A stretch of 29,745 nucleotides of DNA from RGIG2000 sp045612665 (lineage in GTDB: Bacteria; Bacillota; Clostridia; Oscillospirales; CAG-272): positions 1 to 29,745 of the forward strand of contig JAZKZO010000025.1 of assembly GCA_045612665.1 (NCBI GenBank). The letters are read 5' to 3'. Position numbers and translations under genes: made by a program. The notes beneath the pieces were generated by a model that saw only the letters and a list, made by a program, of their open reading frames with translations, made no database searches and had not been told where the DNA came from. Positions 14,087-22,389 of the stretch are shown here, one piece after another. How positions within the stretch are numbered: the stretch's first letter is position 1; each line of letters opens with the position of its first letter.

Positions 14087-15649
14087 TTAAAAGTAGTTTT
14101 TATCAAGCGTGCGAAGCTGAATTGCCTCGGCTAAATGCTTTGGAAGAATGTTTTCCTTTTTGTCAAGGTCGGCAATCGTGCGCGCAAGCCTTAAAATTCT
14201 ATCGTGTCCTCTCGCAGAGAGTCCGAGATTGTTGTATGCCTTTTCCATAAGATTTTGGCAAGCTGTATCAAGGACGCAGAATTTGCGAATGTGCCTAGCT
14301 TCCATTTGCGCGTTACAAAAGATTGACGAGCCGTTGTCGGTCTTTTCGCCCTCAAATCTTACTCTCGCAATCGCACGCGCTTCCTTTACGCGCTCTCTTA
14401 TTGCGCTTGACGGTTCTTCAACTCTCGTGCTTCCCGAAAGCTCGGTATATGACATTGACGGAACCTCGATTTGAATATCGATTCTGTCGAGCAACGGACC
14501 GCTTATTTTGCCTATGTATTTCTTTATTTCCGTGTCGGTGCAGGTGCACGCGTGAGAGGGGTGTCCACGGTAACCGCAACGGCAAGGATTCATTGCGCAA
14601 ACGAGCATAAAGGAGCAGGGGTATTTAATTCGTCCCGATGCACGGGTTATCGTAATAGAGCCGTCCTCGAGAGGCTGACGAAGTGCCTCGGTTACGCTTT
14701 TTGCAAATTCGGGGAATTCATCAAGAAAAAGTACACCGTTGTTGGCAAGAGAAACCTCGCCCGGCATAGGAATTCTACCGCCACCTACAAGAGATGGGGA
14801 CGACATTGTATGGTGTGGAGAACGGAACGGACGGGAGCGAATAAGCGACACATCACTTGGCAAAATGCCCGAAATAGAGTGCACCTTGGTCGTTTCAATA
14901 CTTTCCTCAAAGGACATCTCGGGAAGAATCGACGGTATGCGCTTTGCAATCATCGATTTTCCTGTACCGGGAGGGCCGATGAGTAGCAAATTATGACCGC
15001 CCGCAGCTGCAATTTCAACCGCGCGCTTCGCCTTAGCCTGTCCCTTTACGTCGGCAAAATCGGGAAGCTTTATATTGAGCTCCTCGTCGCTTGGAACGTA
15101 TACTGACCTTTCGAGCGTTTTCGTGCCCAAAAGGAAATTGACAACGTCGTTTATTCTTTTGACTGCGTAAACCTCAATTCCGTCAACAACTGATGCTTCC
15201 TTGGCGTTTTGAAGTGGAACGAAAATTCGCCTTTTACCTGCTTGCTTTGCAGAAATAGTCATAGCAAGCGCACCGCGCACGCCTCTAATTTCTCCCGAAA
15301 GAGAAAGCTCTCCGATAAAGCAATCGTCATCTAAATTGATAGCCTCGCTTTGAGATGGTGTGCCAAGCTTTCCTGATGCCTTAAGCAAGCTTACAAGTAT
15401 AGCAAGGTCGAAGGCTGAGCCTTCCTTTTTTATATCGGCAGGCGCGAGATTTACAATAATTTCACAGTCGGGAAAGCCGTATCCCGAGTTAAGAGAAGCA
15501 CTTCTTACACGCTCCTTTGCTTCCTTGATTGCATTATCGGGCAAGCCTACTATTTCAAATGCGGACATTCTTTTTGTGCAGTTGCACTCAACGCTTACAA
15601 GAAATCCGTCAATACCGCACACGGCGGCACTGTGAACACAGCTTAACAT
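14087..15649 (-). CDS. yifB: YifB/ComM family Mg-chelatase-like AAA+ ATPase
   Basis: A 520-residue protein with the standard YifB layout: an N-terminal Lon-like/ChlI domain (1-170, GLPDNAIKEAKERVR and IVNLAPADIKKEGSAFDL), a central AAA+ Mg-chelatase domain with Walker A GPPGTGKS (225-232) and Walker B GVLFLDEFPEF (about 310-320), a Cys-bearing MNPCRCGYRGHP segment, and a C-terminal lid with GLSARGHDRILRLARTIADL. Length fits the family (about 500-510). The Gram-negative homologue ComM is a branch-migration helicase in natural transformation; the role in Clostridia is less clear. AGAGGTG precedes the ATG at 15649. It stands alone, convergent to the transporter gene. Confidence 0.93.
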   Translation of the reverse strand: MLSCVHSAAVCGIDGFLVSVECNCTKRMSAFEIVGLPDNAIKEAKERVRSASLNSGYGFPDCEIIVNLAPADIKKEGSAFDLAILVSLLKASGKLGTPSQSEAINLDDDCFIGELSLSGEIRGVRGALAMTISAKQAGKRRIFVPLQNAKEASVVDGIEVYAVKRINDVVNFLLGTKTLERSVYVPSDEELNIKLPDFADVKGQAKAKRAVEIAAAGGHNLLLIGPPGTGKSMIAKRIPSILPEMSFEESIETTKVHSISGILPSDVSLIRSRPFRSPHHTMSSPSLVGGGRIPMPGEVSLANNGVLFLDEFPEFAKSVTEALRQPLEDGSITITRASGRIKYPCSFMLVCAMNPCRCGYRGHPSHACTCTDTEIKKYIGKISGPLLDRIDIQIEVPSMSYTELSGSTRVEEPSSAIRERVKEARAIARVRFEGEKTDNGSSIFCNAQMEARHIRKFCVLDTACQNLMEKAYNNLGLSARGHDRILRLARTIADLDKKENILPKHLAEAIQLRTLDKNYF

Positions 15650-15680
15650 AAAAACACCTCTTTAAAAAGTCCTTATAAAA

Positions 15681-15709
15681 ATATTATCATATTTTGTTCA
15701 AAATAGCAA
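15681..15709 (-). promoter_or_regulatory. promoter of yifB
   Basis: On the - strand TTGCTA (15704-15709) and TAATAT (15681-15686), spacer 17 bp, about 32 nt before the start codon. Confidence 0.6.
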
Positions 15710-15736
15710 GACAAATGAGGAAAAATATGCTATCAT
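15708..15736 (+). promoter_or_regulatory. possible promoter of the small protein gene
   Basis: AAGACA (15708-15713), 17 bp, TATCAT (15731-15736). The -35 box is poor and overlaps the yifB promoter back to back; TATGCT at 15726 is an alternative -10. Confidence 0.35.
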
Positions 15737-15765
15737 ATAGTTAATGAATATTTAGGTGGTGCGAA

Positions 15766-15975
15766 ATGAAGAAAACTTACGATATCAAAATCAAATTTAA
15801 CGAGCAGGATGCAAGGAAGCTCGCTTACGTTGCAAACAAGGAGGGAATGTCAATCGAGAAGCTTCTTGTCTTTTTGGCAAGGCAAAAAATTTCTTATTTT
15901 GAGAGAACAAAGGGTAACATTAAGGACTTATCCTGTGTAAATCTTGACGAATTTGAGATTTTGGAGCAAAAATAA
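15766..15975 (+). CDS. small protein, possibly ribbon-helix-helix-like
   Basis: A 69-residue protein from ATG 15766 with AGGTGG at 15752-15757. The N-terminal strand YDIKIKFNEQDA, a helix ARKLAYVANKEG, the turn MS and a second helix IEKLLVFLARQKISYFER follow the strand-helix-helix order of ribbon-helix-helix regulators (Arc/MetJ/CopG type). The C-terminal ~20 residues are acidic. No toxin partner lies next to it. I do not recognise the exact family; a DNA-binding role is only a suggestion. It is divergent from yifB and stands about 160 nt before the oxidoreductase gene, from which a separate promoter divides it. Confidence 0.7.
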   Translation: MKKTYDIKIKFNEQDARKLAYVANKEGMSIEKLLVFLARQKISYFERTKGNIKDLSCVNLDEFEILEQK

Positions 15976-16026
15976 AAGAAAAATTTGTATATTTTAATTA
16001 AAAATTAAAAATTTGTGCCCTATCTA

Positions 16027-16055
16027 TTGAATTTTTTACAAAAAAGTGGTATTAT
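16027..16055 (+). promoter_or_regulatory. promoter of the pyruvate:ferredoxin oxidoreductase gene
   Basis: TTGAAT (16027-16032), 17 bp, TATTAT (16050-16055), giving a leader of about 75 nt. Confidence 0.7.
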
Positions 16056-16061
16056 AGTTTA

Positions 16062-16112
16062 GGTACGGGCATAACTTGTCCGAATCACCGGCGTTATAAA
16101 AAATTTTTTATA
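16062..16112 (+). other. structured 5' leader of the pyruvate:ferredoxin oxidoreductase gene
   Basis: CGGGCA/TGTCCG (16066-16082) forms a 6-bp hairpin with a 5-nt loop. A perfect 18-bp palindrome of A and T (16095-16112) follows, ending 8 nt before the GGAGG. The AT palindrome may be an operator or a second hairpin. It does not match a riboswitch consensus I know. Confidence 0.4.
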
Positions 16113-16135
16113 TAAATTTAGGAGGATTTTTTCTT

Positions 16136-19100
16136 ATGGTAACAAGAAAGAAACAGTCGATGGACGGTAATACCGCCGCCGCTACCGTGAGCTATGCGTT
16201 CACTGAGGTTGCAGCTATTTACCCTATCACCCCGTCAAGCGTAATGGCAGAGCTTACTGACTCTTGGTCAGCTACAGGTCTCCAGAACATCTTTGGCGAA
16301 AACGTAAGAGTTACAGAAATGCAGTCCGAAGCAGGCGCTGCAGGTACTGTACACGGCTCACTCGCAGCAGGAGCACTCACAACAACCTATACTGCATCAC
16401 AGGGTCTTCTTTTGATGATTCCTAACATGTACAAGATTGCTGGTGAATTGCTTCCTAACGTAATTCACGTATCTGCTCGTTGTGTAGCATCACACGCACT
16501 TAACATTTTCGGAGACCACTCCGACGTATATGCTTGCCGTCAAACAGGTTATGCTATGATGGCAAACACAAACCCACAGGAGGTTATGGACCTCGGTGCA
16601 GTTGCACACCTTGCTACTATTAAGGGAAGAGTTCCATTCCTTAACTTCTTCGATGGCTTCCGTACATCTCACGAGATCCAAAAGATCGAGGTTTGGGATT
16701 ACAAGGATCTCGAGGAAATGGTTGATAAGGACGCTATTGCACAGTTCAGAGCAAGAGCTATCAACCCTGAGCATCCTGTTCTTCGTGGTTCTGCTGAGAA
16801 CGGTGATATCTTCTTCCAGCACAGAGAAGCATGTAACACCTACTACGATGCACTTCCTGCAATCGTTGAGGAGTACATGGACAAGGTAAACGAGAAGATC
16901 GGTACAAACTATAAGCTCTTCAACTACTACGGTGCTGAGGATGCTGACAGAGTTATCGTAGCTATGGGCTCTATTTGCGACGTTTGCGAAGAGGTTATTG
17001 ATTACCTTCTCGCTAAGGGCGAAAAGGTTGGTCTTGTTAAGGTAAGACTTTACCGTCCATTCGTAGCAGACAAGCTCTTCGAGGCTATTCCTGCAACCGC
17101 TAAGAAGATTGCAGTTCTCGATAGAACAAAGGAGCCAGGCTCTCTTGGTGAGCCTCTCTACCTCGACGTTGTTTCAGCTCTTGCAATTAAGGGCTCAAAG
17201 GCAAAGGTAGTTGGTGGCCGTTACGGTCTTGGTTCTAAGGATACAACTCCTGCTTCTGTTTTCGCAGTATTTGAAAACCTCAAGAAGAGAGAGCCAAAGG
17301 CTAACTTCACAATCGGTATCGTAGATGACGTTACAGGTCTTTCACTTCCTGAAAAGGTTGCTCCAGACACAAGCGCTGAGGGCACAATTTCTTGCAAGTT
17401 CTGGGGTCTCGGCGGCGACGGTACAGTTGGTGCTAACAAGAACTCAATCAAGATTATCGGTGATAACACAGATAAGTTCATTCAGGCATACTTCCAGTAT
17501 GACTCAAAGAAGACAGGTGGTATTACAATTTCTCACCTTCGCTTCGGTGACAAGCAGATTAAGAGCCCTTACTACATCACAAAGGCTGACTTCGTAGCTT
17601 GCCATAACCCATCATATATGCTTAAGGGCTACAAGATAGTAAATGACGTTAAGCCAGGCGGAACATTCCTTCTTAACTGCCAGTGGACTCCTGAGGAGCT
17701 CGAGGCTAACCTTCCTAACGAGGTTAAGAAGTACATCGCTGACAACAACGTAAACTTCTATGTTGTTAACGCTATTGACAAGGCTATCGAAATCGGAATG
17801 GGCAAGAGAACAAATACAATTCTCCAAAGCGCATTCTTCACACTTGCAAACATCATGCCTATCGATGAAGCAATCGATAAGATGAAATACATGGCTAAGA
17901 AGTCCTACCTCAAGAAGGGCGAGGCTGTAGTTGAAATGAACTACAAGGCTATCGACGCAGGTAAGGATGCAATCGTTAAGATTGACGTTCCTGCTTCTTG
18001 GAAGGATCTCAAGGTTACAAAGAAGAAGGAAAAGGTTAGCGGAACTCGTCCAGAGCTCGTTAAGTACGTTGAAAACGTTCTTCTTCCTGTATCTAAGATG
18101 GAGGGTGATTCACTCCCAGTATCTGCATTCGTAGACTATGCAGACGGTACATTCCCACAGGGCGCAGCTGCATACGAGAAGCGCGGTGTTGCAGTTACAG
18201 TTCCTGAATGGATTCCTGAAAACTGTATCCAGTGTAACAACTGTTCATATGTATGTCCTCACGCAACAATCCGTCCATTCGCTATGAACGCTCAGGAAGC
18301 TAAGAAGGCTCCTAAGTCAACTAAGTTCACAGCTAAGATGATCGGTAAGGGATGCGAGGATTACAAGTTCACAATGGCTATCAGCCCACTTGACTGTATG
18401 GGTTGCGGACTTTGCGTAAACGTTTGTCCTGTTGCTATCAAGGCTAAGGCTAACGGCACACCTGAAAAGACCGCTATCAGAATGGTTCCACAGGCTTCAC
18501 AGGCTGATCAGCAGGCAGCATTTGACTACGCAGTAGCAAATGTTTCTAAGAAGGATCTCCCATTCGCAGAGTTCTCTGTAAAGGGAAGCCAGTTCAACCA
18601 GCCACTTCTCGAGTTCTCAGGCTCTTGCGCAGGCTGTGCTGAAACATCTTATGCACGTCTTATCACTCAGCTCTTCGGTGAGAGAATGTACATCTCTAAC
18701 GCAACTGGATGCTCATCAATTTGGGGTGGTTCAGCTCCTTCAACTCCTTACACAGTAAATAAGGATAGCGGATGCGGACCAGCTTGGGCTAACTCACTCT
18801 TCGAGGATAACGCTGAGCACGGTCTTGGTATGTTCCTTGGCCAAAAGGCAATCCGTGAGAGACTCATCGGCAAGATTAAGGAAATGATGGATAGCGACAA
18901 GGCTTCTGACGAATTCAAGGCAGCAGCTCAAGCATTCATTGATACAAAGGATAACGGCAAGACAAACGATCCAGCTACTAAGGCTCTTGTAGTAGAGCTT
19001 GAAAAGGCAGCAGAGGCAGGATGCCCAACAGCTAAGGCTGTTCTCGCTGAGAAGGATTACCTCTCCAAGAAGTCCGTATGGATCTTCGGTGGCGACGGAT

Positions 19101-19726
19101 GGGCATATGACATCGGCTTCGGCGGTCTTGACCACGTACTCGCTTCAGGTGAGGATGTAAACGTAATGGTATTCGATACTGAGGTTTACTCCAACACCGG
19201 TGGACAGGCATCTAAGGCTTCTAACCTCGGTCAGGTTGCACAGTTCGCAGCAGCTGGTAAGGCAATCGGCAAGAAGAACCTCGCTGAAATCGCTATGTCT
19301 TACGGCTATGTATATGTAGCTCAAATCGCTATGGGCGCTGACCCTGCACAAACCATCAAGGCTATGGCAGAGGCTGAGGCTTACCCAGGACCATCACTTA
19401 TCATCGGCTATGCTCCATGTGAAATGCACGGTCTTAAGGGTGGTATGACCAACTGTCAGGGCGAAATGAAGAAGGCAGTTGAGGCAGGCTACTGGCAGAT
19501 GTTCAGATTCAATCCTGCACTCAAGGCAGAGGGCAAGAACCCATTCACTCTCGATTCTAAGGAGCCATCAGCTAACTACGTTGACTTCATCAAGAGCGAA
19601 ACACGTTACAGCCGTCTTGCACAGCAGTTCCCAGACAGAGCAGCTGAGCTCTTCGCTAAGGCTGAGGAGAACGCAAAGGCTAAGTACAAGAGACTTACCA
19701 AGTTCACCGAGCTTTACAACGACTAA
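16136..19726 (+). CDS. nifJ: pyruvate:ferredoxin (flavodoxin) oxidoreductase
   Basis: A 1196-residue single-chain enzyme, the usual length for the homodimeric type. It converts pyruvate and CoA to acetyl-CoA and CO2 with reduction of ferredoxin in the cytoplasm, the core step of clostridial fermentation. Domain order is standard: pyruvate-binding YPITPSSVMAE (about 30), the CoA-binding and linker domains, a two-[4Fe-4S] ferredoxin domain with CIQCNNCSYVCPH (about 697) and CMGCGLCVNVCPV (about 753), the proximal-cluster CAGCAETS (about 830), and the thiamine diphosphate region GGDGWAYDIGFGGLDHVL (about 985) with NTGGQASKAS. TAGGAGG lies at 16119-16125. Codon choice is strongly biased, like pgk and tpiA here, which points to high expression. 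It is a single-gene unit with its own promoter and terminator. Confidence 0.97.
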   Translation: MVTRKKQSMDGNTAAATVSYAFTEVAAIYPITPSSVMAELTDSWSATGLQNIFGENVRVTEMQSEAGAAGTVHGSLAAGALTTTYTASQGLLLMIPNMYKIAGELLPNVIHVSARCVASHALNIFGDHSDVYACRQTGYAMMANTNPQEVMDLGAVAHLATIKGRVPFLNFFDGFRTSHEIQKIEVWDYKDLEEMVDKDAIAQFRARAINPEHPVLRGSAENGDIFFQHREACNTYYDALPAIVEEYMDKVNEKIGTNYKLFNYYGAEDADRVIVAMGSICDVCEEVIDYLLAKGEKVGLVKVRLYRPFVADKLFEAIPATAKKIAVLDRTKEPGSLGEPLYLDVVSALAIKGSKAKVVGGRYGLGSKDTTPASVFAVFENLKKREPKANFTIGIVDDVTGLSLPEKVAPDTSAEGTISCKFWGLGGDGTVGANKNSIKIIGDNTDKFIQAYFQYDSKKTGGITISHLRFGDKQIKSPYYITKADFVACHNPSYMLKGYKIVNDVKPGGTFLLNCQWTPEELEANLPNEVKKYIADNNVNFYVVNAIDKAIEIGMGKRTNTILQSAFFTLANIMPIDEAIDKMKYMAKKSYLKKGEAVVEMNYKAIDAGKDAIVKIDVPASWKDLKVTKKKEKVSGTRPELVKYVENVLLPVSKMEGDSLPVSAFVDYADGTFPQGAAAYEKRGVAVTVPEWIPENCIQCNNCSYVCPHATIRPFAMNAQEAKKAPKSTKFTAKMIGKGCEDYKFTMAISPLDCMGCGLCVNVCPVAIKAKANGTPEKTAIRMVPQASQADQQAAFDYAVANVSKKDLPFAEFSVKGSQFNQPLLEFSGSCAGCAETSYARLITQLFGERMYISNATGCSSIWGGSAPSTPYTVNKDSGCGPAWANSLFEDNAEHGLGMFLGQKAIRERLIGKIKEMMDSDKASDEFKAAAQAFIDTKDNGKTNDPATKALVVELEKAAEAGCPTAKAVLAEKDYLSKKSVWIFGGDGWAYDIGFGGLDHVLASGEDVNVMVFDTEVYSNTGGQASKASNLGQVAQFAAAGKAIGKKNLAEIAMSYGYVYVAQIAMGADPAQTIKAMAEAEAYPGPSLIIGYAPCEMHGLKGGMTNCQGEMKKAVEAGYWQMFRFNPALKAEGKNPFTLDSKEPSANYVDFIKSETRYSRLAQQFPDRAAELFAKAEENAKAKYKRLTKFTELYND

Positions 19727-19736
19727 TTTAAATAAA

Positions 19737-19767
19737 AGCTTCCCCGAGCAATCGGGGAAGTTTTTTT
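19737..19767 (+). terminator. terminator of the oxidoreductase gene
   Basis: 9-bp stem CTTCCCCGA / TCGGGGAAG, loop GCAA, then T7 (19761-19767). Confidence 0.95.
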
Positions 19768-19800
19768 ATAATATATTTTAAATAAACTTTTAAAAAAATG

Positions 19801-19829
19801 TTGACAAAGATATATTTATGTGATATACT
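19801..19829 (+). promoter_or_regulatory. promoter of the 56-residue peptide gene
   Basis: TTGACA (19801-19806), 17 bp, TATACT (19824-19829). The leader of about 68 nt is long for such a small gene. Confidence 0.85.
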
Positions 19830-19858
19830 AATCGTGTAAAGAAATCTACGGGTGTATT

Positions 19859-19882
19859 ATGCCTGTTGGTTCTCTTTCCTAA
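19859..19882 (+). CDS. possible 7-codon leader peptide
   Basis: ATG...TAA reading MPVGSLS, with only a weak GGGTG in front. It ends 8 nt before the GGAGG of the peptide gene, so its translation could influence that gene. It may equally be chance. Confidence 0.25.
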   Translation: MPVGSLS

Positions 19883-19904
19883 TTTCCACAGGAGGATAAT
19901 CTAA

Positions 19905-20075
19905 ATGAAGTACATTAAACCGCAAATTGAATATAATGAAATTCTTTCAGAGGATATCCTCACAGAAAGCACCATTTGGGGAAATCTCATTACAGGTGGA
20001 GACAATACCTCACTTGGCTTTGACGAAAAAGGAAACCCTGTTGTAAGTGGAGACGCGTCCGATTTCGTTGGTTAA
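19905..20075 (+). CDS. 56-residue peptide of unknown function
   Basis: The frame begins at ATG 19905 with an excellent GGAGG at 19891-19895 and ends at 20075; it has its own promoter and terminator, so it is a real single-gene unit. The N-terminal part is MKYIKPQIEYNEILSEDILT, followed by ESTIWGNLITGGDN and a Gly/Asp/Asn/Ser-rich C-terminal part. The net charge is negative and there is no cysteine, membrane helix or signal peptide. From memory, gut Clostridia carry many small proteins with a similar MKYxxPxxE ... DxxT N-terminus and a variable Gly/Asp-rich tail, and none has a known function. A modified-peptide (RiPP) precursor is conceivable because of the conserved-leader/variable-tail layout, but no modifying enzyme lies nearby. 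Confidence 0.85.
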   Translation: MKYIKPQIEYNEILSEDILTESTIWGNLITGGDNTSLGFDEKGNPVVSGDASDFVG

Positions 20076-20082
20076 GAATTTT

Positions 20083-20113
20083 AAGCCTATCGCATTTGCG
20101 ATAGGCTTTTGTT
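20083..20113 (+). terminator. terminator of the peptide gene
   Basis: 12-bp stem AAGCCTATCGCA / TGCGATAGGCTT with a 2-nt loop (20083-20108), followed by TTTTGTTTT. Confidence 0.92.
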
Positions 20114-20144
20114 TTGTCGCAAAAAGTCGAAATACTTCTTTTTA

Positions 20145-20173
20145 TTGACATACGCACGCGCGTGTGATAAAAT
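20145..20173 (+). promoter_or_regulatory. promoter of the U32 peptidase-uppP operon with an operator-like palindrome
   Basis: TTGACA (20145-20150), 17 bp, TAAAAT (20168-20173). The spacer holds a perfect 10-bp palindrome, CACGCGCGTG (20155-20164), which stands out in an AT-rich region and sits where a repressor would block RNA polymerase. Confidence 0.8.
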
Positions 20174-20207
20174 ATATAGAAGAGAATTATTTAAAGGAGA
20201 GGCGAAA

Positions 20208-21446
20208 ATGAAGGAGCTTCTTTGTCCTGCGGGCAATTTTGAAAAAATGAAAAGCGCAATTCTTTACGGCGCCGATGCGGTTTATCTTGCCTCGGATATG
20301 TTTGGAATGCGCGCACAGGCTGACAATTTTACTCTTGACGAATTGTCCGAGGCCGTTGAATATGCACACGCTCGCAATGTCAAAATATACGTAACCGTTA
20401 ATACAATGCCACATACAAACGAGTATGAAAGGCTTAAAAAATATCTTGTTCGTCTTGACGAAATCGGTGTTGATGCGCTTATAATCTCCGACCTTGGTGT
20501 TTTCACATTGGCACGCGAAATTATTCCAAATATGGAAATTCACATTTCGACTCAGGCGAGCACCGTGTCTGCACATACGGCAACCGCTTGGCATAAAATG
20601 GGCGCAAAAAGAGTAGTTTTGGCAAGAGAGCTTTCACTTGACGAGATAAACGAAATTCGCGCAAATACTCCAAAATCCTTGGAGCTTGAATGTTTTATTC
20701 ACGGCTCAATGTGTATCTCGTATAGCGGTAGATGCCTGCTTTCAAACTATTACACGGGTAGAGATGCTAATAGAGGCGCGTGTGCTCAGCCGTGTAGATG
20801 GAATTACACAAATGCACGCCCTATCGAATTTGCCGAGGAAAAGCGCCTAGAGGACACCTTGTCCGTTGAAGAATATAAAGAGGGAAGCTTCATTATGTCC
20901 TCAAAGGATATGTGTATGATAGAGCACATTCCTGCCCTTATGGAAAGCGGAATTGACAGCTTTAAAATCGAGGGAAGAATGAAGAGCGCGTATTATACCG
21001 CAATATGTGCAAATACTTACAGAATGGCAATGGATGCATATTTGGCAAATCCTGCCGAATATAAATATAACGAAAAATGGCTAAGAGAGCTTGAGAGCGT
21101 AAGCCATAGAGAGTATGCGACAGGCTTCTATTTCGATAGTCCCTCATCTAACTCTCAAACCGTTACAAATATGGGATATCTTCGCGAAAAGGCGTACCTC
21201 TGTGTCGCACAAAGCGAAAGAGACGAGAACGGATATGCGGTCTTTATGCAAAAAAATAAGGTTGTAACAGGCGATAGAGTTGAGCTTATCACCCCAGGTA
21301 AATGCGGAACACCGTTTGATGTTACCGAAATGCTTGATATGAACGGCAACAAGCTCGAAAACGCGCCACATCCCTCGATGCTTTTCAAAATCAAGACCCC
21401 TATTGAGGTTAAGGTCGGCGACATTTTGCGCTCGTCGGAAAGGTAA
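20208..21446 (+). CDS. U32 family peptidase / hydroxylation-associated protein
   Basis: A 412-residue protein from ATG 20208 (AAAGGAG at 20193-20199); the frame continues upstream to 20109 but only through the promoter. It begins with KELLCPAGNFEKMKSAILYGADAVY in two parts as is usual for the family. The U32 signature lies near 163-200: ECFIHGSMCISYSGRCLLSN followed by NRGACAQPCRW, with the four Cys that bind an iron-sulfur cluster in relatives. Members include YrrN/YrrO, RlhA (23S rRNA C2501 hydroxylation), TrhP (tRNA hydroxylation) and UbiU/V. Proven protease activity is rare. The length and context are those of the TrhP/YrrO-like group, so RNA hydroxylation is plausible but not shown. Only 2 nt separate it from uppP. 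Confidence 0.88.
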   Translation: MKELLCPAGNFEKMKSAILYGADAVYLASDMFGMRAQADNFTLDELSEAVEYAHARNVKIYVTVNTMPHTNEYERLKKYLVRLDEIGVDALIISDLGVFTLAREIIPNMEIHISTQASTVSAHTATAWHKMGAKRVVLARELSLDEINEIRANTPKSLELECFIHGSMCISYSGRCLLSNYYTGRDANRGACAQPCRWNYTNARPIEFAEEKRLEDTLSVEEYKEGSFIMSSKDMCMIEHIPALMESGIDSFKIEGRMKSAYYTAICANTYRMAMDAYLANPAEYKYNEKWLRELESVSHREYATGFYFDSPSSNSQTVTNMGYLREKAYLCVAQSERDENGYAVFMQKNKVVTGDRVELITPGKCGTPFDVTEMLDMNGNKLENAPHPSMLFKIKTPIEVKVGDILRSSER

Positions 21447-21448
21447 TT

Positions 21449-22300
21449 ATGATTTTTATTGAAATTCTAAAGTCTATCCTTATCGGAATAGTGCAGGGTA
21501 TTACCGAGTGGCTTCCTGTGTCAAGCACGGGACATATGATAATCGTAAACGATTTAGTGCCACTCAAGGTTTCAAGTGAATTTTGGGACCTTTTCGAGGT
21601 CGTAATTCAGCTTGGTTCAATACTTGCAATTATCGTGCTATTCTTTGATAAGCTAAATCCTTGGTCTAAAAACAAAACACCCGAGCTAAAGAAAAAAACG
21701 TGGTCTCTTTGGCTTAAGGTTGTGATCGCAACAATCCCTACTGCGATAATAGGAGTTCCGATTGATTTGCTCTTTGATCATTTGATTGACGACTCGCAAT
21801 TTGCTATGATTTTGACCATTTCCGTGGCACTTATCGTGTATGGAATTGCATTCATTGTAATCGAGCGTCTTAACAAGAATAAGACCAAAAAGTGCGAGGA
21901 CGTGTACGAAATCGACTATAAAACGGCAATAGGCATAGGCTCGTTTCAGTCCCTTTCGGTAATTCCGGGCACATCGCGCTCGGGCTCGACAATTCTTGGC
22001 GCATCGGTTCTTGGCGTGTCGCGCTCTGCTGCCGCTGAATTTTCGTTCTTTCTTGCAATTCCCGTTATGCTTGGCGCATCACTTCTAAAGGGCGCAAAGG
22101 CAATTTTAATCGACCATATATCAATGACTTCAACCGAGGTCGTTGTTTTGATTGTCGGCACGCTCACCGCCTTTGCAGTGTCGCTTGTGGCTGTCAAGTT
22201 CCTTATGAGCTTTGTTAAAAACCATAGCTTTGAGGTGTTTGGTTGGTACAGAATTGCAATCGGAGCTATACTTATAGTATATTCTTTCATAAAATATTAA
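21449..22300 (+). CDS. uppP: undecaprenyl-diphosphatase UppP (BacA)
   Basis: A 283-residue integral membrane protein with about seven or eight helices. It removes a phosphate from undecaprenyl diphosphate to recycle the lipid carrier for cell wall synthesis, and extra copies give bacitracin resistance. Both catalytic motifs are intact: QGITEWLPVSSTGH (16-29) and PGTSRSGSTI (173-182), followed by SRSAAAEFSFFLAIPVM. The ATG at 21449 comes 2 nt after the U32 stop codon, and its ribosome site GGAAAGG lies inside the end of that gene, so they are coupled. Confidence 0.95.
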   Translation: MIFIEILKSILIGIVQGITEWLPVSSTGHMIIVNDLVPLKVSSEFWDLFEVVIQLGSILAIIVLFFDKLNPWSKNKTPELKKKTWSLWLKVVIATIPTAIIGVPIDLLFDHLIDDSQFAMILTISVALIVYGIAFIVIERLNKNKTKKCEDVYEIDYKTAIGIGSFQSLSVIPGTSRSGSTILGASVLGVSRSAAAEFSFFLAIPVMLGASLLKGAKAILIDHISMTSTEVVVLIVGTLTAFAVSLVAVKFLMSFVKNHSFEVFGWYRIAIGAILIVYSFIKY

Positions 22301-22318
22301 AAAATTTATAAAAAATTG

Positions 22319-22347
22319 TTGCATATTTGAAAAAAGTGTGATAATAT
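22319..22347 (+). promoter_or_regulatory. promoter of pgk-tpiA
   Basis: TTGCAT (22319-22324), 17 bp, TAATAT (22342-22347), about 36 nt of AT-rich leader before pgk. Confidence 0.65.
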
Positions 22348-22389
22348 AGTCGTGGAAAAAATTTATATAATAAATAGGAGATTTTAAAA

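Noticed and set aside
14471..14986. 171-codon + strand frame inside yifB
   Set aside because: Antisense shadow of a conserved gene, with no ribosome site and no recognisable motif.
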